DNA from: Candidatus Indicimonas acetifermentans
GTDB lineage: Bacteria; Gemmatimonadota; Gemmatimonadetes; Palauibacterales; KS3-K002
DNA length: 34,357 nucleotides
Direction: 5' to 3'
Assembly (NCBI GenBank): GCA_947581815.1
Contig: CANPVX010000008.1
Location: 1 to 34,357 of the forward strand
Shown: positions 11,294-20,229 of the stretch, piece by piece
Numbering within the stretch: the stretch's first letter is position 1
Layout of the letters: every line of letters begins with the position of its first letter
The notes under the pieces: generated by a model
Database searches by the model: none
Told to the model about the DNA's origin: nothing
The model's input: the letters and a program-made list of their open reading frames with translations, nothing else
Made by a program: the position numbers and the translations under genes

Positions 11294-12369
11294 GCGCTCA
11301 GTCGCTCCGCGCGGCGGGCGAGGCGCAACTCGCGCAAGATCTCATCCAGGTCGCCGCCCAGGATCTCTTGCAATCTGTAGAGAGTGAGGCTGATGCGGTG
11401 GTCGGTAACACGACCCTGCGGGAAGTTGTAGGTGCGAATCTTGGCCGATCGATCCCCGGTTCCGATCTGCAGGCGCCGCTCCCGCGCCCGCTCCGACTCC
11501 TGTTCAGCAATCATCATGTCCAGAAGGCGACTTCTCAGGACCTTCATCGCCTTCGCTTTGTTCTTGTGCTGTGATTTCTCGTCCTGGCAGGTAACCACGA
11601 GGCCGGTAGGCGTGTGCGTGACGCGGACGGCGGAATCCGTCGTATTCACGCTCTGGCCGCCCGGGCCGGAGGAACGGTATACGTCGATCTTGAGATCCTC
11701 CGGGTTGATTTCGACATCGACGTCCTCGGCCTCAGGGAGCACCGCAACGCTCGCGGCCGATGTATGGATCCTGCCCTGACTTTCCGTCTCCGGCACTCGC
11801 TGCACGCGGTGCACGCCCGACTCGTAGCGCAGGGTTCCGTAGGCGTCTTTCCCCTTAACCGTGAAGATGATCTCCTTCAGGCCACCCAAAGTGCCTTCGC
11901 TTCTCGAAAGGATCTCGGTCTTCCAGCCGTTACCCTCGGCGAAACGCGTGTACATGCGAAAGAGGTCGGAGGCAAACAGACCCGCCTCGTCGCCTCCTGT
12001 GCCTGCACGGATCTCGATCACGGCTTGCCGATCGTCGAGCGGATCCTTTGGCGTGAGGAGATCGCGCGCCTCCGCTTCGAGGTCGGCGATCGTCGATTCC
12101 AGCGACTCGATCTCGGAGCGGGCCAATTCGGCCAGATCGTCGTCCTCGGTCGACTCGCTCAGCTCGCGCGCCTGGCGCAGCTCCTCATCGAGCTTCGCCA
12201 CTTGGGCGCCCACCTCGGCGATGCGCTCGAGCGTAGCATGCTCCTGCGCGATGTGGCGTAACTGCGTTGGGTTTGAGATCACTTCGGGGCTGGCCAGCTG
12301 GTCAGCCAGCTGCTCGCGCCGCTCAACGGCCTCGTCGATCTTCTCTCTCAGCCGATCAGAAGGCGTCAT
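11290..12369 (-). CDS. prfA: peptide chain release factor 1
   Basis: GGQ motif [68 protein letters not shown]. Confidence 0.97.
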   Translation of the reverse strand: MTPSDRLREKIDEAVERREQLADQLASPEVISNPTQLRHIAQEHATLERIAEVGAQVAKLDEELRQARELSESTEDDDLAELARSEIESLESTIADLEAEARDLLTPKDPLDDRQAVIEIRAGTGGDEAGLFASDLFRMYTRFAEGNGWKTEILSRSEGTLGGLKEIIFTVKGKDAYGTLRYESGVHRVQRVPETESQGRIHTSAASVAVLPEAEDVDVEINPEDLKIDVYRSSGPGGQSVNTTDSAVRVTHTPTGLVVTCQDEKSQHKNKAKAMKVLRSRLLDMMIAEQESERARERRLQIGTGDRSAKIRTYNFPQGRVTDHRISLTLYRLQEILGGDLDEILRELRLARRAERLSA

Positions 12370-12383
12370 CTCAAGAACGTAAT

Positions 12384-12419
12384 CCGGAGGGGGCTTGGGG
12401 CGGGGGGCTGAGCCTCCGG
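12384..12419 (-). other. hairpin with poly-C loop between rpmE and prfA
   Basis: Perfect 7-bp arms CCGGAGG/CCTCCGG, 22-nt loop; loop is G-rich on plus (GGGGG-CTT-GGGG-C-GGGGGG overall). Confidence 0.5.
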
Positions 12420-12420
12420 C

Positions 12421-12786
12421 TTACTCCTCCTTCTTATCGGAGGCGGCCGCCGCCTGCGGTTCCTCGGCGGGCTTCGCCTCTGCTGCTTTATTCTCAGGCG
12501 CTTTACCCTCAGCTTTGCCCTCAGTCTTCTTGGCCGCTTTGGCTTTTGTGGCGGGCTGGCGCTTGGCTTTCTTGCGCTTGCCACCCTCGCCGTCGCCGTA
12601 CTTGCGACGGAAACGCTCCACTCGGCCCGCCGTGTCTACGAGCTTCTGCCGGCCCGTGAAGAACGGATGGCAGCGCGAGCAGATCTCCACGTGGATCGAC
12701 TCAACGGTCGACCGCGTGGTGAACGTATGCCCGCAGGCACAAGTGACGAGAGTCTCTGTGTACTCGGGGTGGATTCCCTTTTTCAT
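12421..12786 (-). CDS. rpmE: ribosomal protein bL31 (zinc-binding type) with long Lys/Ala/Glu-rich C-terminal extension
   Basis: [27 protein letters not shown]...[31 protein letters not shown], then an extension of roughly 50-60 residues. Confidence 0.95.
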   Translation of the reverse strand: MKKGIHPEYTETLVTCACGHTFTTRSTVESIHVEICSRCHPFFTGRQKLVDTAGRVERFRRKYGDGEGGKRKKAKRQPATKAKAAKKTEGKAEGKAPENKAAEAKPAEEPQAAAASDKKEE

Positions 12787-12820
12787 CGACACAGCCCCGG
12801 TTCGAAGAACCTAAATCTGA

Positions 12821-12846
12821 ATAACAACGGCCCCGTGAGGGGGCCG
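12821..12846 (-). terminator. intrinsic terminator (or rpmE leader hairpin) downstream of lnt
   Basis: Minus strand CGGCCCC-CTCAC-GGGGCCG followed by TTGTTAT. Confidence 0.6.
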
Positions 12847-12941
12847 CCAAGCCTCAGGATATGGCCTAATGTATCAGCCGCCCGCCGACGGGCAAGCGGA
12901 ATCGCCGCAGTAGCACAATGCCGCGCTGCGTTCTCGAGTTC

Positions 12942-14597
12942 CTAGGCCGAGGCTGAGGCGGTCTTGGCACGGCGCTCTCTCCAGACGCTCCCGCCGACGA
13001 GAAGCGCGGCGCCCAGGGCGGCGAGCCACCCGACCCAGTCGCCGAAACGTGTGTAGAGTGTGAGTCCATCGGTGGTCTCGACAACACCGACCCGCGCGGC
13101 GGGCTCGAAGAGCTCGGTGAGCTGGTGCGCCCGGCCGCGGGGGTCGAAGAAGCCCGAGATGCCGGTGTTGGCCGCCCGGGCGATTCCGATGCGATTTTCG
13201 ATGGCTCGCATCACGAGGTGCGCGGGGTGCTGGTAAAGCGCGCTGGTCTGACTCCACCAGGGCTCGGCGCGCCCGAACCAGGCATCGTTGGTGATATTGA
13301 GGAGGAAGTCGGCGCCGTGTCTCCGGTATGTGCGCGCGTGGAGGGCGAAGATGGACTCGTAGCAAATGAGGACGCCGAAGCGTTCACCGTTCAACGACAT
13401 GATGGGCTGATCGTCGCCGCGACCGAAGCCGCCGAACCAGCGCAGGAAGGCCCCGACGTTTCCGACGAGCGGCACGCGCCAGTTCTGGGAAGAGCGGCGA
13501 ATATCGCGCATCCAGGCGATGGGCACGAAGGGAACACGCTCGACGATGGGCACGAGATAATGCTTGCGGTAGACGCCCGAGAGGCTCCCCTGGCTGTCGA
13601 GATACACTGCGGCATTGTAGTAGTCGAAGCCTCCGTCTCGATGCGCTTCTAGGTCGAGGGCGCCGAAGACGATAGGAACGTTGTTTCGCCGGGAGAGCGC
13701 CGCCGCCCACAGCGTCCAACCCCTATCGCGCTCGAAGAATCCGGGCAGCGCCGTCTCGGGCCAGACGACGAGATCGATGTTCCGTTCGGTCGCGATCGCG
13801 ACGCGTGTCAACCGGTCGAGGGCGCTCTTGCTACTATCCCGTGCAAGCTCTCGGTTGAGCTTCAAGTCTTCCGGTATGTTGGGTTGAACCACGAGTACGC
13901 GAGCCGCGGGTCGGGTCACCAGCGTCTCCCAGCGGAAGAGCGAATACCCCACCGGTAGACCGATCAGCAACAGAAGTGCAGCCGACCACCGCCGCCATCG
14001 GATCTTCAGGCCGTCGAGCCACCACTCGGCTAGCAGACCGTTGATCGCGGCGAGCCAGAAGGAAACGCCGTGGGCACCGGCGACGTCAGCGAAGCCGATG
14101 AGCTGTGGAAACCCAGTTAACGAATGGCCGAGGCCGAGCCAGGGGAAGGCCAGGTCGCCCAGGTGTCCCCTCAACCATTCGACGGCGACGAGGAAAACTG
14201 GAAGAGAGATCCAGAAGGGCATCGAATGCCGATAGCGCAATCGATGGATCGAATAGCCTGCGCCTGCGAGAAAACCGGAAAGAACGACGGCGGTGATGAG
14301 GTAGCCGAGGAGCGACAGCCAGGTGTAAAAGACAAGGGCTGTGAAGAGCCAGTACAGCAACATGCCGTAATAGACGACACCCATCCAGAACGTGGCACGC
14401 GCCGCCGAGCGTGAGCCCTCGGCACTCGCTGGGCAGGACGACACGAAGAAGAGAAAGGGCACAAGCGCGATGAAAGGTGGAAACAAGAGGTGGAAGGGTG
14501 GAAAGGAGATGGCGAGGAGTATCCCGCTGACAACAGGTAGGCCGAGCTCTTTTCCTCTAGGGAGGAGGGGGTGGAGGGGGTGGAGGGGGCGCTTCAC
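12942..14597 (-). CDS. lnt: apolipoprotein N-acyltransferase
   Basis: Multi-TM N-terminus plus nitrilase domain: VVWPETALPGFFERD, VYRKHYLVPIVERVPF, GVLICYESIFALHARTYRRHGADFLLNITNDAWFG. GTG start overlaps the upstream stop (GTGA). Confidence 0.95.
   Translation of the reverse strand: MKRPLHPLHPLLPRGKELGLPVVSGILLAISFPPFHLLFPPFIALVPFLFFVSSCPASAEGSRSAARATFWMGVVYYGMLLYWLFTALVFYTWLSLLGYLITAVVLSGFLAGAGYSIHRLRYRHSMPFWISLPVFLVAVEWLRGHLGDLAFPWLGLGHSLTGFPQLIGFADVAGAHGVSFWLAAINGLLAEWWLDGLKIRWRRWSAALLLLIGLPVGYSLFRWETLVTRPAARVLVVQPNIPEDLKLNRELARDSSKSALDRLTRVAIATERNIDLVVWPETALPGFFERDRGWTLWAAALSRRNNVPIVFGALDLEAHRDGGFDYYNAAVYLDSQGSLSGVYRKHYLVPIVERVPFVPIAWMRDIRRSSQNWRVPLVGNVGAFLRWFGGFGRGDDQPIMSLNGERFGVLICYESIFALHARTYRRHGADFLLNITNDAWFGRAEPWWSQTSALYQHPAHLVMRAIENRIGIARAANTGISGFFDPRGRAHQLTELFEPAARVGVVETTDGLTLYTRFGDWVGWLAALGAALLVGGSVWRERRAKTASASA
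14560..14589 (+). other. G-quadruplex-forming motif on the template strand at the lnt 5' end
   Basis: Plus strand GGG-AGGA-GGGGG-TGGA-GGGGG-TGGA-GGGGG: four G-runs of at least 3 with 4-nt loops; 9-bp periodic. Confidence 0.8.
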
Positions 14598-15613
14598 AAT
14601 ACAACCTCGCGCCCCTCTTCTGCGGATCTATAGGAAGCATCGACGACCCGCATCAGCGTCGCCTGTTCCTCCGGAAGCCTCGGTTGCGAGTTGCCGCGTA
14701 CGACAGCCAGGAAGTGCTGGAGCTCGCGCCGATATGACGCCGTATAAACGTTCTCCGTGCCCTGCGCCAACCGTGGCGTGACCTCTACGACGACGCCCTC
14801 TTCCTCTTCCTTACTGATCACGAAGGGGGACAGGGAGCCCGAACCGTTCGCGCCGAGGGCGAAGACCGTGTGGCGATCCTGGTGCGCAATAAGATCCCAA
14901 CTGACATCGACGCCCAGAGTCGACTCGCCTTCGAGGCGCAACGCGACCACGGCGGTGTCTTCGAGGCCGTCGCCGTCGCGATCGACAACGTGCGCCGTGA
15001 CCCGCTCCGGAACCGGGTAGCTCAGCAACCAGAGGCCCAGGTCGAGGTTCGTCACTCCCAGGTCCATCAGCACCCCGCCGCCGGCCCGCTCCATGTTGCG
15101 GCGCCAGTCGCGGCGGCGCGGCCTCCGAGTTCGCCGCCGCTGCCAGCTGGCGTGCACATGAAAGATCTCGCCCAACTCACCCCGCTCGATGGCCTGGCGC
15201 AGAGCCCATGCGTCCGGACGGTAGCGGTGGTTATGAGCGACCATGAGGTGGCGGTCGGTCTCTTTCGCGGTAGCGAGCAGGCGCTCCGTCTGCTCGGCGT
15301 TGATGCCGAGCGGCCGCTCGCACAGCACGTGCAAACCGGCGCGCAGCGCGCTCTCGCTGTTGTCGGCATGCAGATAGTTGGGTGTGCAGACGATGACCGC
15401 CTGCAGGCCATCGTGTCCGAGGAGCTCGTCCAGCGACGCGTAGGAAGTAGGCACCCCGAAGCGACCGGCGACGGTCGCGGCCCGTCCGGCATCCTCATCG
15501 CAAACCGCACACACATCGGCGCCCTCGATGCTTGCCAAGGCGGGCAGGTGAGCGACCTGGGCTACGGCACCGCAGCCGACGACTCCAATCGCGATCGTGG
15601 CCTTATCAGCCAT
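14594..15613 (-). CDS. Gfo/Idh/MocA family oxidoreductase
   Basis: IGVVGCGAVAQVAHLPALASIEGADVCAVCDED, IVCTPNYLHADNSESALRAGLHVLCERPLGINAEQTERLL. Confidence 0.92.
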   Translation of the reverse strand: MADKATIAIGVVGCGAVAQVAHLPALASIEGADVCAVCDEDAGRAATVAGRFGVPTSYASLDELLGHDGLQAVIVCTPNYLHADNSESALRAGLHVLCERPLGINAEQTERLLATAKETDRHLMVAHNHRYRPDAWALRQAIERGELGEIFHVHASWQRRRTRRPRRRDWRRNMERAGGGVLMDLGVTNLDLGLWLLSYPVPERVTAHVVDRDGDGLEDTAVVALRLEGESTLGVDVSWDLIAHQDRHTVFALGANGSGSLSPFVISKEEEEGVVVEVTPRLAQGTENVYTASYRRELQHFLAVVRGNSQPRLPEEQATLMRVVDASYRSAEEGREVVL

Positions 15614-15646
15614 GGGAGTGAAGAAACAGGTTTAGGGTGGATCCGC

Positions 15647-16780
15647 TCAGGCGGGGTCCCAATCCGGGGTGAAGGTGACTCCATCGACGCCCGGCGGCGG
15701 CCGATCTGGGTTGGGCTCCACCTCTTCGATCAGCTCGAGCATCGCGTCCACGATCTTATCTTCCGGCACCTTGCGGACCATCTTCCCTCGCACATAGAGG
15801 AGCCCCTCACCCTTCCCTCCGGCGATGCCGATGTCGGCTTCCCGTGCCTCGCCCGGTCCGTTGACCGCGCAACCCATCACGGCAACGGTGAGTGGCTTTC
15901 GGATGTCGCGCGTACGCTCTTCCACCTCCTGGGCGAGGCTGATGAGGTCAACCTGGAGTCGGCCGCAGCCGGGGCAGGCGATGATCTCTATACTCTCGCG
16001 CCGCAGATCGAGGGACTCGAGGATCGAGCGGGCGGCGTGGACTTCCTCGACCGGGTCGGCGGACAGCGACACACGAATCGTGTCGCCTATCCCTTCAGCT
16101 AGAATGGTGCCGATGCCGACCGACGACTTGATCGAGCCGACTCGCGGTGTCCCCGCCTCTGTCACGCCAAGGTGGAGCGGGTAGGGGAAGCGCTGCGCGG
16201 CGAGGCGGTAGGCGGCGATCATGAGCGGTACGCGGGACGACTTCAGCGATATAACGATATCCTCGAAGCCCTCGTCCTCGAGCAGCTCGACGTGACGACG
16301 CGCGCTCTCGACCATCGCCTCGGCTGTCGGCCGCCCGTATTGCTCGAGCAGATCGCGCTCGAGCGAGCCCGCGTTGACGCCGACTCTTATGGGGATGCCA
16401 CGATCGCGAGCCGCCTCCACGACCGCCCGGACCCTGTCGGCGCCGCCGATATTCCCCGGGTTGAGTCGCAGCTTAGCTACGCCCGCTTCGGCGGCCTTGA
16501 TCGCCAGGCGGTAGTTGAAGTGGATATCCGCGACAAGCGGGACCGGAGAGTTGTCGACCAGCTGCTTCAGGCAATCCGCCGCCTTATCGTCGAAGACCGC
16601 CGTGCGCACGATCTCGGCGCCCGCATCGGCCAGGCGCCCTACCTCCTCGATCGCAGGCCCGATATCGACGGGACTGGTCAGCGTCATCGACTGGATGGCG
16701 ATCCGGGCGCCTCCACCCACGGGCACGTCGCCGATCATCACACGGCGCGTACTCTGTCTATGCGGAGTTTGGCTGGACAC
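15647..16780 (-). CDS. ispG: (E)-4-hydroxy-3-methylbut-2-enyl-diphosphate synthase (flavodoxin-dependent)
   Basis: IAIQSMTLTSPVDIGPAIEEVGRLADAGAEIVR, LRLNPGNIG, CPGCGRLQVDL, GCAVNGPGEAREADIGIAGGKGEGLLY. Confidence 0.96.
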   Translation of the reverse strand: MSSQTPHRQSTRRVMIGDVPVGGGARIAIQSMTLTSPVDIGPAIEEVGRLADAGAEIVRTAVFDDKAADCLKQLVDNSPVPLVADIHFNYRLAIKAAEAGVAKLRLNPGNIGGADRVRAVVEAARDRGIPIRVGVNAGSLERDLLEQYGRPTAEAMVESARRHVELLEDEGFEDIVISLKSSRVPLMIAAYRLAAQRFPYPLHLGVTEAGTPRVGSIKSSVGIGTILAEGIGDTIRVSLSADPVEEVHAARSILESLDLRRESIEIIACPGCGRLQVDLISLAQEVEERTRDIRKPLTVAVMGCAVNGPGEAREADIGIAGGKGEGLLYVRGKMVRKVPEDKIVDAMLELIEEVEPNPDRPPPGVDGVTFTPDWDPA

Positions 16781-16825
16781 AGTGATCTGATCCGTCTTTA
16801 GTCGTTTTCGCGGGGTTCGTCAGTC

Positions 16826-16850
16826 AGCGAAGCCAGAAGCCCGCTTCGCT
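16826..16850. repeat. inverted repeat/hairpin between hemL and ispG
   Basis: agcgaagc-(9 nt)-gcttcgct, perfect 8-bp arms; no T-tract. Confidence 0.6.
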
Positions 16851-16859
16851 AGTCAGAAT

Positions 16860-18158
16860 TTATCCATGCGCCGCGACTTTCGCGAGCGCGGCATCCGCGA
16901 CTTCCAACGTGAGTTCAATATCGGCATCGCTGTGCGCCGTTGACAGGAAGCAAGCCTCGAACTGCGAGGGCGGTAGGAAGACGCCGCCCTCGAGGCATTC
17001 CCGGTGAAATCGGCCGAACAGCTCGCGATCCGCGCCCTCTGCCTCTCGAAAGTTCGTGACGGGTCCCTCGCGGAAGAAGACGCCCCACATCGATCCCACG
17101 ACGGCGCCCGTCGCGGGAACGCCGTGGCGTTCAGCCGCCGCCAAGATGCCATCGACCAAACGCCTTCCGCGCTCCTCCAAGTCGGCGAACGGGTCGTCGC
17201 GCTCCAAGATTTCGAGTTGTGCCAGCCCTGCCGCCATCGCGACGGGGTTCCCCGAGAGCGTCCCGGCTTGATACACATCTCCTTCCGGCGCTACACGCGA
17301 CATAATCTCCCGAGGGGCGCCGTACGCCCCGACCGGGAGGCCACCACCGATCACCTTGCCCAGCGTCGTGATGTCGGGGCGGACCGAGTAGCGCGTCTGG
17401 GCGCCGCCCAATGCCACCCTGAACCCCGTCATCACTTCGTCGAAGATCAAGAGCGCGCCATGGGCTCGAGTCTCTTCCCTCAAACACTCCAGAAAACCGG
17501 GTCGTGGAAGGATCAACCCTGAGTTTCCCACGACCGGCTCGACGATCACCGCAGCAATCCGCTCGCCGTGCTTCGCGAACGCTTCCTTCGCCGCATCCCT
17601 GTCATTGAAGTCGACCGTGACCGTCAACTCCGTGATCCGTTCGGGCACTCCCGGAGACGCCGGGAGGCCGAAAGTGGCGAGACCGGATCCCGCTTTGGCA
17701 AGGAAGGCGTCGGCGTGCCCGTGGTAACAGCCCTCGAACTTAAGGATCAGGTCGCGCCGCGTAACCGCCCGTGCCAGGCGCACGGCCGACATGGTCGCCT
17801 CGGTACCGCTGTTGACGCAGCGGACCATCTCGACGGATGGGACGAGCGCCGTCACCTTCTCAGCGAGCTCGATCTCGAGCACGGTGGACGTCCCGAAGTG
17901 GATCCCTCTCTCGAGGGCACTTCCGGCGGCGCGGATAACTTGCGGGTGGGCGTGACCCAAGATCAAGGGGCCAAAGGAAAGGACATAGTCGATGAACTCA
18001 CGCCCGTCTACATCGCGGATGCGCGAGCCTTCGCCCCGATCGGTGAAGAACGGCTGCCCTCCCACCGCTCCGAAGGCGCGGACGGGAGAGTTCACGCCGC
18101 CTGGAAGCAGCTGCCGAGCGCGGTCGAACAGCCGTCGGGAATTCTCGCCGCGACTCAC
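16860..18158 (-). CDS. hemL: glutamate-1-semialdehyde 2,1-aminomutase
   Basis: PGGVNSPVRAFGAVGGQPFF, NSGTEATMSAVRLARAVT, FDEVMTGFRVALGGAQ, TTLGKVIGGGLPVGAYG (PLP lysine). Confidence 0.96.
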   Translation of the reverse strand: MSRGENSRRLFDRARQLLPGGVNSPVRAFGAVGGQPFFTDRGEGSRIRDVDGREFIDYVLSFGPLILGHAHPQVIRAAGSALERGIHFGTSTVLEIELAEKVTALVPSVEMVRCVNSGTEATMSAVRLARAVTRRDLILKFEGCYHGHADAFLAKAGSGLATFGLPASPGVPERITELTVTVDFNDRDAAKEAFAKHGERIAAVIVEPVVGNSGLILPRPGFLECLREETRAHGALLIFDEVMTGFRVALGGAQTRYSVRPDITTLGKVIGGGLPVGAYGAPREIMSRVAPEGDVYQAGTLSGNPVAMAAGLAQLEILERDDPFADLEERGRRLVDGILAAAERHGVPATGAVVGSMWGVFFREGPVTNFREAEGADRELFGRFHRECLEGGVFLPPSQFEACFLSTAHSDADIELTLEVADAALAKVAAHG

Positions 18159-19555
18159 CGACCCCAGGCGCTTTGAAGGTCGAGCGTGGCGAGCTCGTCT
18201 CGCTCGAAAGCGGCCGGCGCGCGCCGGATGATCGAGCGCGCGGTCGCCCAGAGGTCGGCGTCATCGGCGGTCGTGACCGTGGCCCGAACGAAGTCACCCG
18301 GCGCCACTTCGATGGCCGGCGCGGTGGCGGTTTTGACATAGGTCACACCATCGATGTCCAGCGCCTGCCCGCGCCGCCGCGCCTCGATGGGCGCCTCGCC
18401 GCCCGCCTCGCTCTCCATCTTGTCGATGAGCAGCTCGAGCTCGCGGCCGATGAAAGCCTGATTAGCCGCGGCGACGATCCCTCGCTGCTGCTCGCTCACC
18501 AGCGCCAACCGCTCCATCTTCACAGTCTCGGGCACCTGATCCGGCATCTCGGCACCCGGCGTTCCCGGCTGGGGCGAGTAGGCGAACGCGCCCAGGTGGT
18601 CGAATCGCACGTCGCCGATGAAATCGAGTAGCGCCTCAAAATCATCTTCGGTCTCGCCTGGAAACCCCACCACCAAGGTCGTACGCAGTGTAAGGTCGGG
18701 TATCTCCGACCTGAGCCAGGAGATCTTCTCACGCAGCCGATCGGCCCGCTCCGGGCGGCGCATCCGCTCAAGCATGCTGTCGCTTGCGTGCTGAATCGGC
18801 ATGTCGATGTAAGGAAGGATCCTCTCCTCGCCCGCGATCAGCTCGATCAACGGCGCGCGCAGCCCGGCCGAGTAGATGTAGAGGAGGCGAAACCAAGGGA
18901 TATCGGTCCGTCTCAGCAACCGCTCGAGGAGATCGTGAAGGCTGATCTTCTCATCGAGGTCGCGGCCGTAGTGCGCGAGGTCCTGAGCTACCAGGTTGAG
19001 CTCGACGACACCTCTGGCCTCGAGGGCTCGCGCCTCTTGAACGAGGTGCTCGGCCTCGAACGATCGGTGGCGTCCGCGCCACAAAGGGATGGCGCAGAAG
19101 GCGCACTTATGGTCGCACCCTTCGCTGACCTTCAGGTATGCCGAGTGTCGCAACCCACCGACCCGCAGGCGCCCCCCGGGATGCTCGTCCAGGCGCTTGT
19201 CGAGCAAGCCGCGCACCATGAGTTCTGGTACTAGATCCGGCAAATCGCGCAAGCCGAGGAACAGATCGACTTCGGGCAGCGAGCGAGCGAGCTCGTCGCG
19301 ATAGCGTTCTACGAGACAGCCGACCGCAACCAGAGCCCGTACCGAGCCGGTGTCCTTGAGGCGGGCGGCCGCGAGAAGGGTCTCGATGGACTCTTCCTTC
19401 GCGGCGTCAATGAAAGCGCAGGTATTGACGAGGATGATTTCGGCGTTCGCGGGATTGCTCACGAACTGAGCGCCGTGTTCCACCAGGGTACCTACGATAC
19501 GCTCGGAGTCGACGGTATTCTTGTCGCATCCGAGCGTGATGAGGCAGAATCTCAC
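18155..19555 (-). CDS. rimO: ribosomal protein uS12 methylthiotransferase
   Basis: VRFCLITLGCDKNTVDSERIVG, radical-SAM ISEGCDHKCAFCAIPLWRGRHRS read as KVSEGCDHKCAFCAIP, TRAM-like C-terminus. GTG start at 19555 overlaps the lolA stop (GTGA). Confidence 0.95.
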   Translation of the reverse strand: MRFCLITLGCDKNTVDSERIVGTLVEHGAQFVSNPANAEIILVNTCAFIDAAKEESIETLLAAARLKDTGSVRALVAVGCLVERYRDELARSLPEVDLFLGLRDLPDLVPELMVRGLLDKRLDEHPGGRLRVGGLRHSAYLKVSEGCDHKCAFCAIPLWRGRHRSFEAEHLVQEARALEARGVVELNLVAQDLAHYGRDLDEKISLHDLLERLLRRTDIPWFRLLYIYSAGLRAPLIELIAGEERILPYIDMPIQHASDSMLERMRRPERADRLREKISWLRSEIPDLTLRTTLVVGFPGETEDDFEALLDFIGDVRFDHLGAFAYSPQPGTPGAEMPDQVPETVKMERLALVSEQQRGIVAAANQAFIGRELELLIDKMESEAGGEAPIEARRRGQALDIDGVTYVKTATAPAIEVAPGDFVRATVTTADDADLWATARSIIRRAPAAFERDELATLDLQSAWGR

Positions 19556-20202
19556 CTCGAGAAGACGTCGACGCCCTGCGGCGGAGAGAATCTGAAGAGG
19601 CTGTCGGGAAGCTCGATCCCCACTCTCAACTTGATCAGCGTCATTGTGCGAATCGTCTCGTTCTCTTCGTAGACTTCGAACTTGCGAACGAGATAATCGC
19701 CGGAATCGATCCAAACGCGTACGAGCGTATAGGGGGCCGTGAACTTTGGAACCAACGAAAGCAGGTGTGCCGGTCGTTCGCCCACGGCATCCATCCCCAC
19801 ATAGGTGGCGACGTACCGTTGCTGTGGGTTCATCACGAATTGACCGCCGAGTCCGGGGCTGTTGGCACCATGTTGGATGGTCGTTCGAATGACTTGATCA
19901 GGTTGGGCGCTCGGATAGTACATCCAGAAGAACTCGCCGTCGGCAACGACGATATCCCCCTTAGGATCCTCGAATTCCATCAGAAAGTAGTTGGGCTTCT
20001 TTTGATAGACGTGGCCCCGCCCTTCCTTCTCACGCTCGAACGCTCGGAGATCGATCTTTTGAACGAACTCCGCTTCCAGGGTGGTCATTTCGCGATAGGC
20101 CTCAGCCGCCCTAGCGAGGATCGTGTTTGCGCGCTCGTCCGAAGCCGGCCCCTGAAGGCTCAGAGTCGTTGCAAGCAACACCGGCAGAGTTAGTCCGCTC
20201 AT
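19552..20202 (-). CDS. lolA: outer membrane lipoprotein carrier protein LolA
   Basis: Signal peptide, YREMTTLEAEFVQKIDLRAFEREKEGRGHVYQKKPNYFLMEFEDPKGDIVVADGEFFWMYYPSAQPDQVI. Confidence 0.9.
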   Translation of the reverse strand: MSGLTLPVLLATTLSLQGPASDERANTILARAAEAYREMTTLEAEFVQKIDLRAFEREKEGRGHVYQKKPNYFLMEFEDPKGDIVVADGEFFWMYYPSAQPDQVIRTTIQHGANSPGLGGQFVMNPQQRYVATYVGMDAVGERPAHLLSLVPKFTAPYTLVRVWIDSGDYLVRKFEVYEENETIRTMTLIKLRVGIELPDSLFRFSPPQGVDVFSR

Positions 20203-20229
20203 CTTCGTAGATCCTGAGTCCAGCGCTGG

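Noticed and set aside
12793-12812. ccccggttcgaagaacc resembling a tRNA 3' half
   Set aside because: No partner arms; immediately upstream of rpmE; no cloverleaf visible.
14870-16102. 410-aa plus-strand ORF antisense to Gfo/Idh and ispG
   Set aside because: Spans two clearly coding minus-strand genes; no domain signature; shadow ORF.
20220-20229. 10-bp palindrome ccagcgctgg just after the ftsK stop
   Set aside because: Too short to distinguish from chance in a GC-rich sequence.
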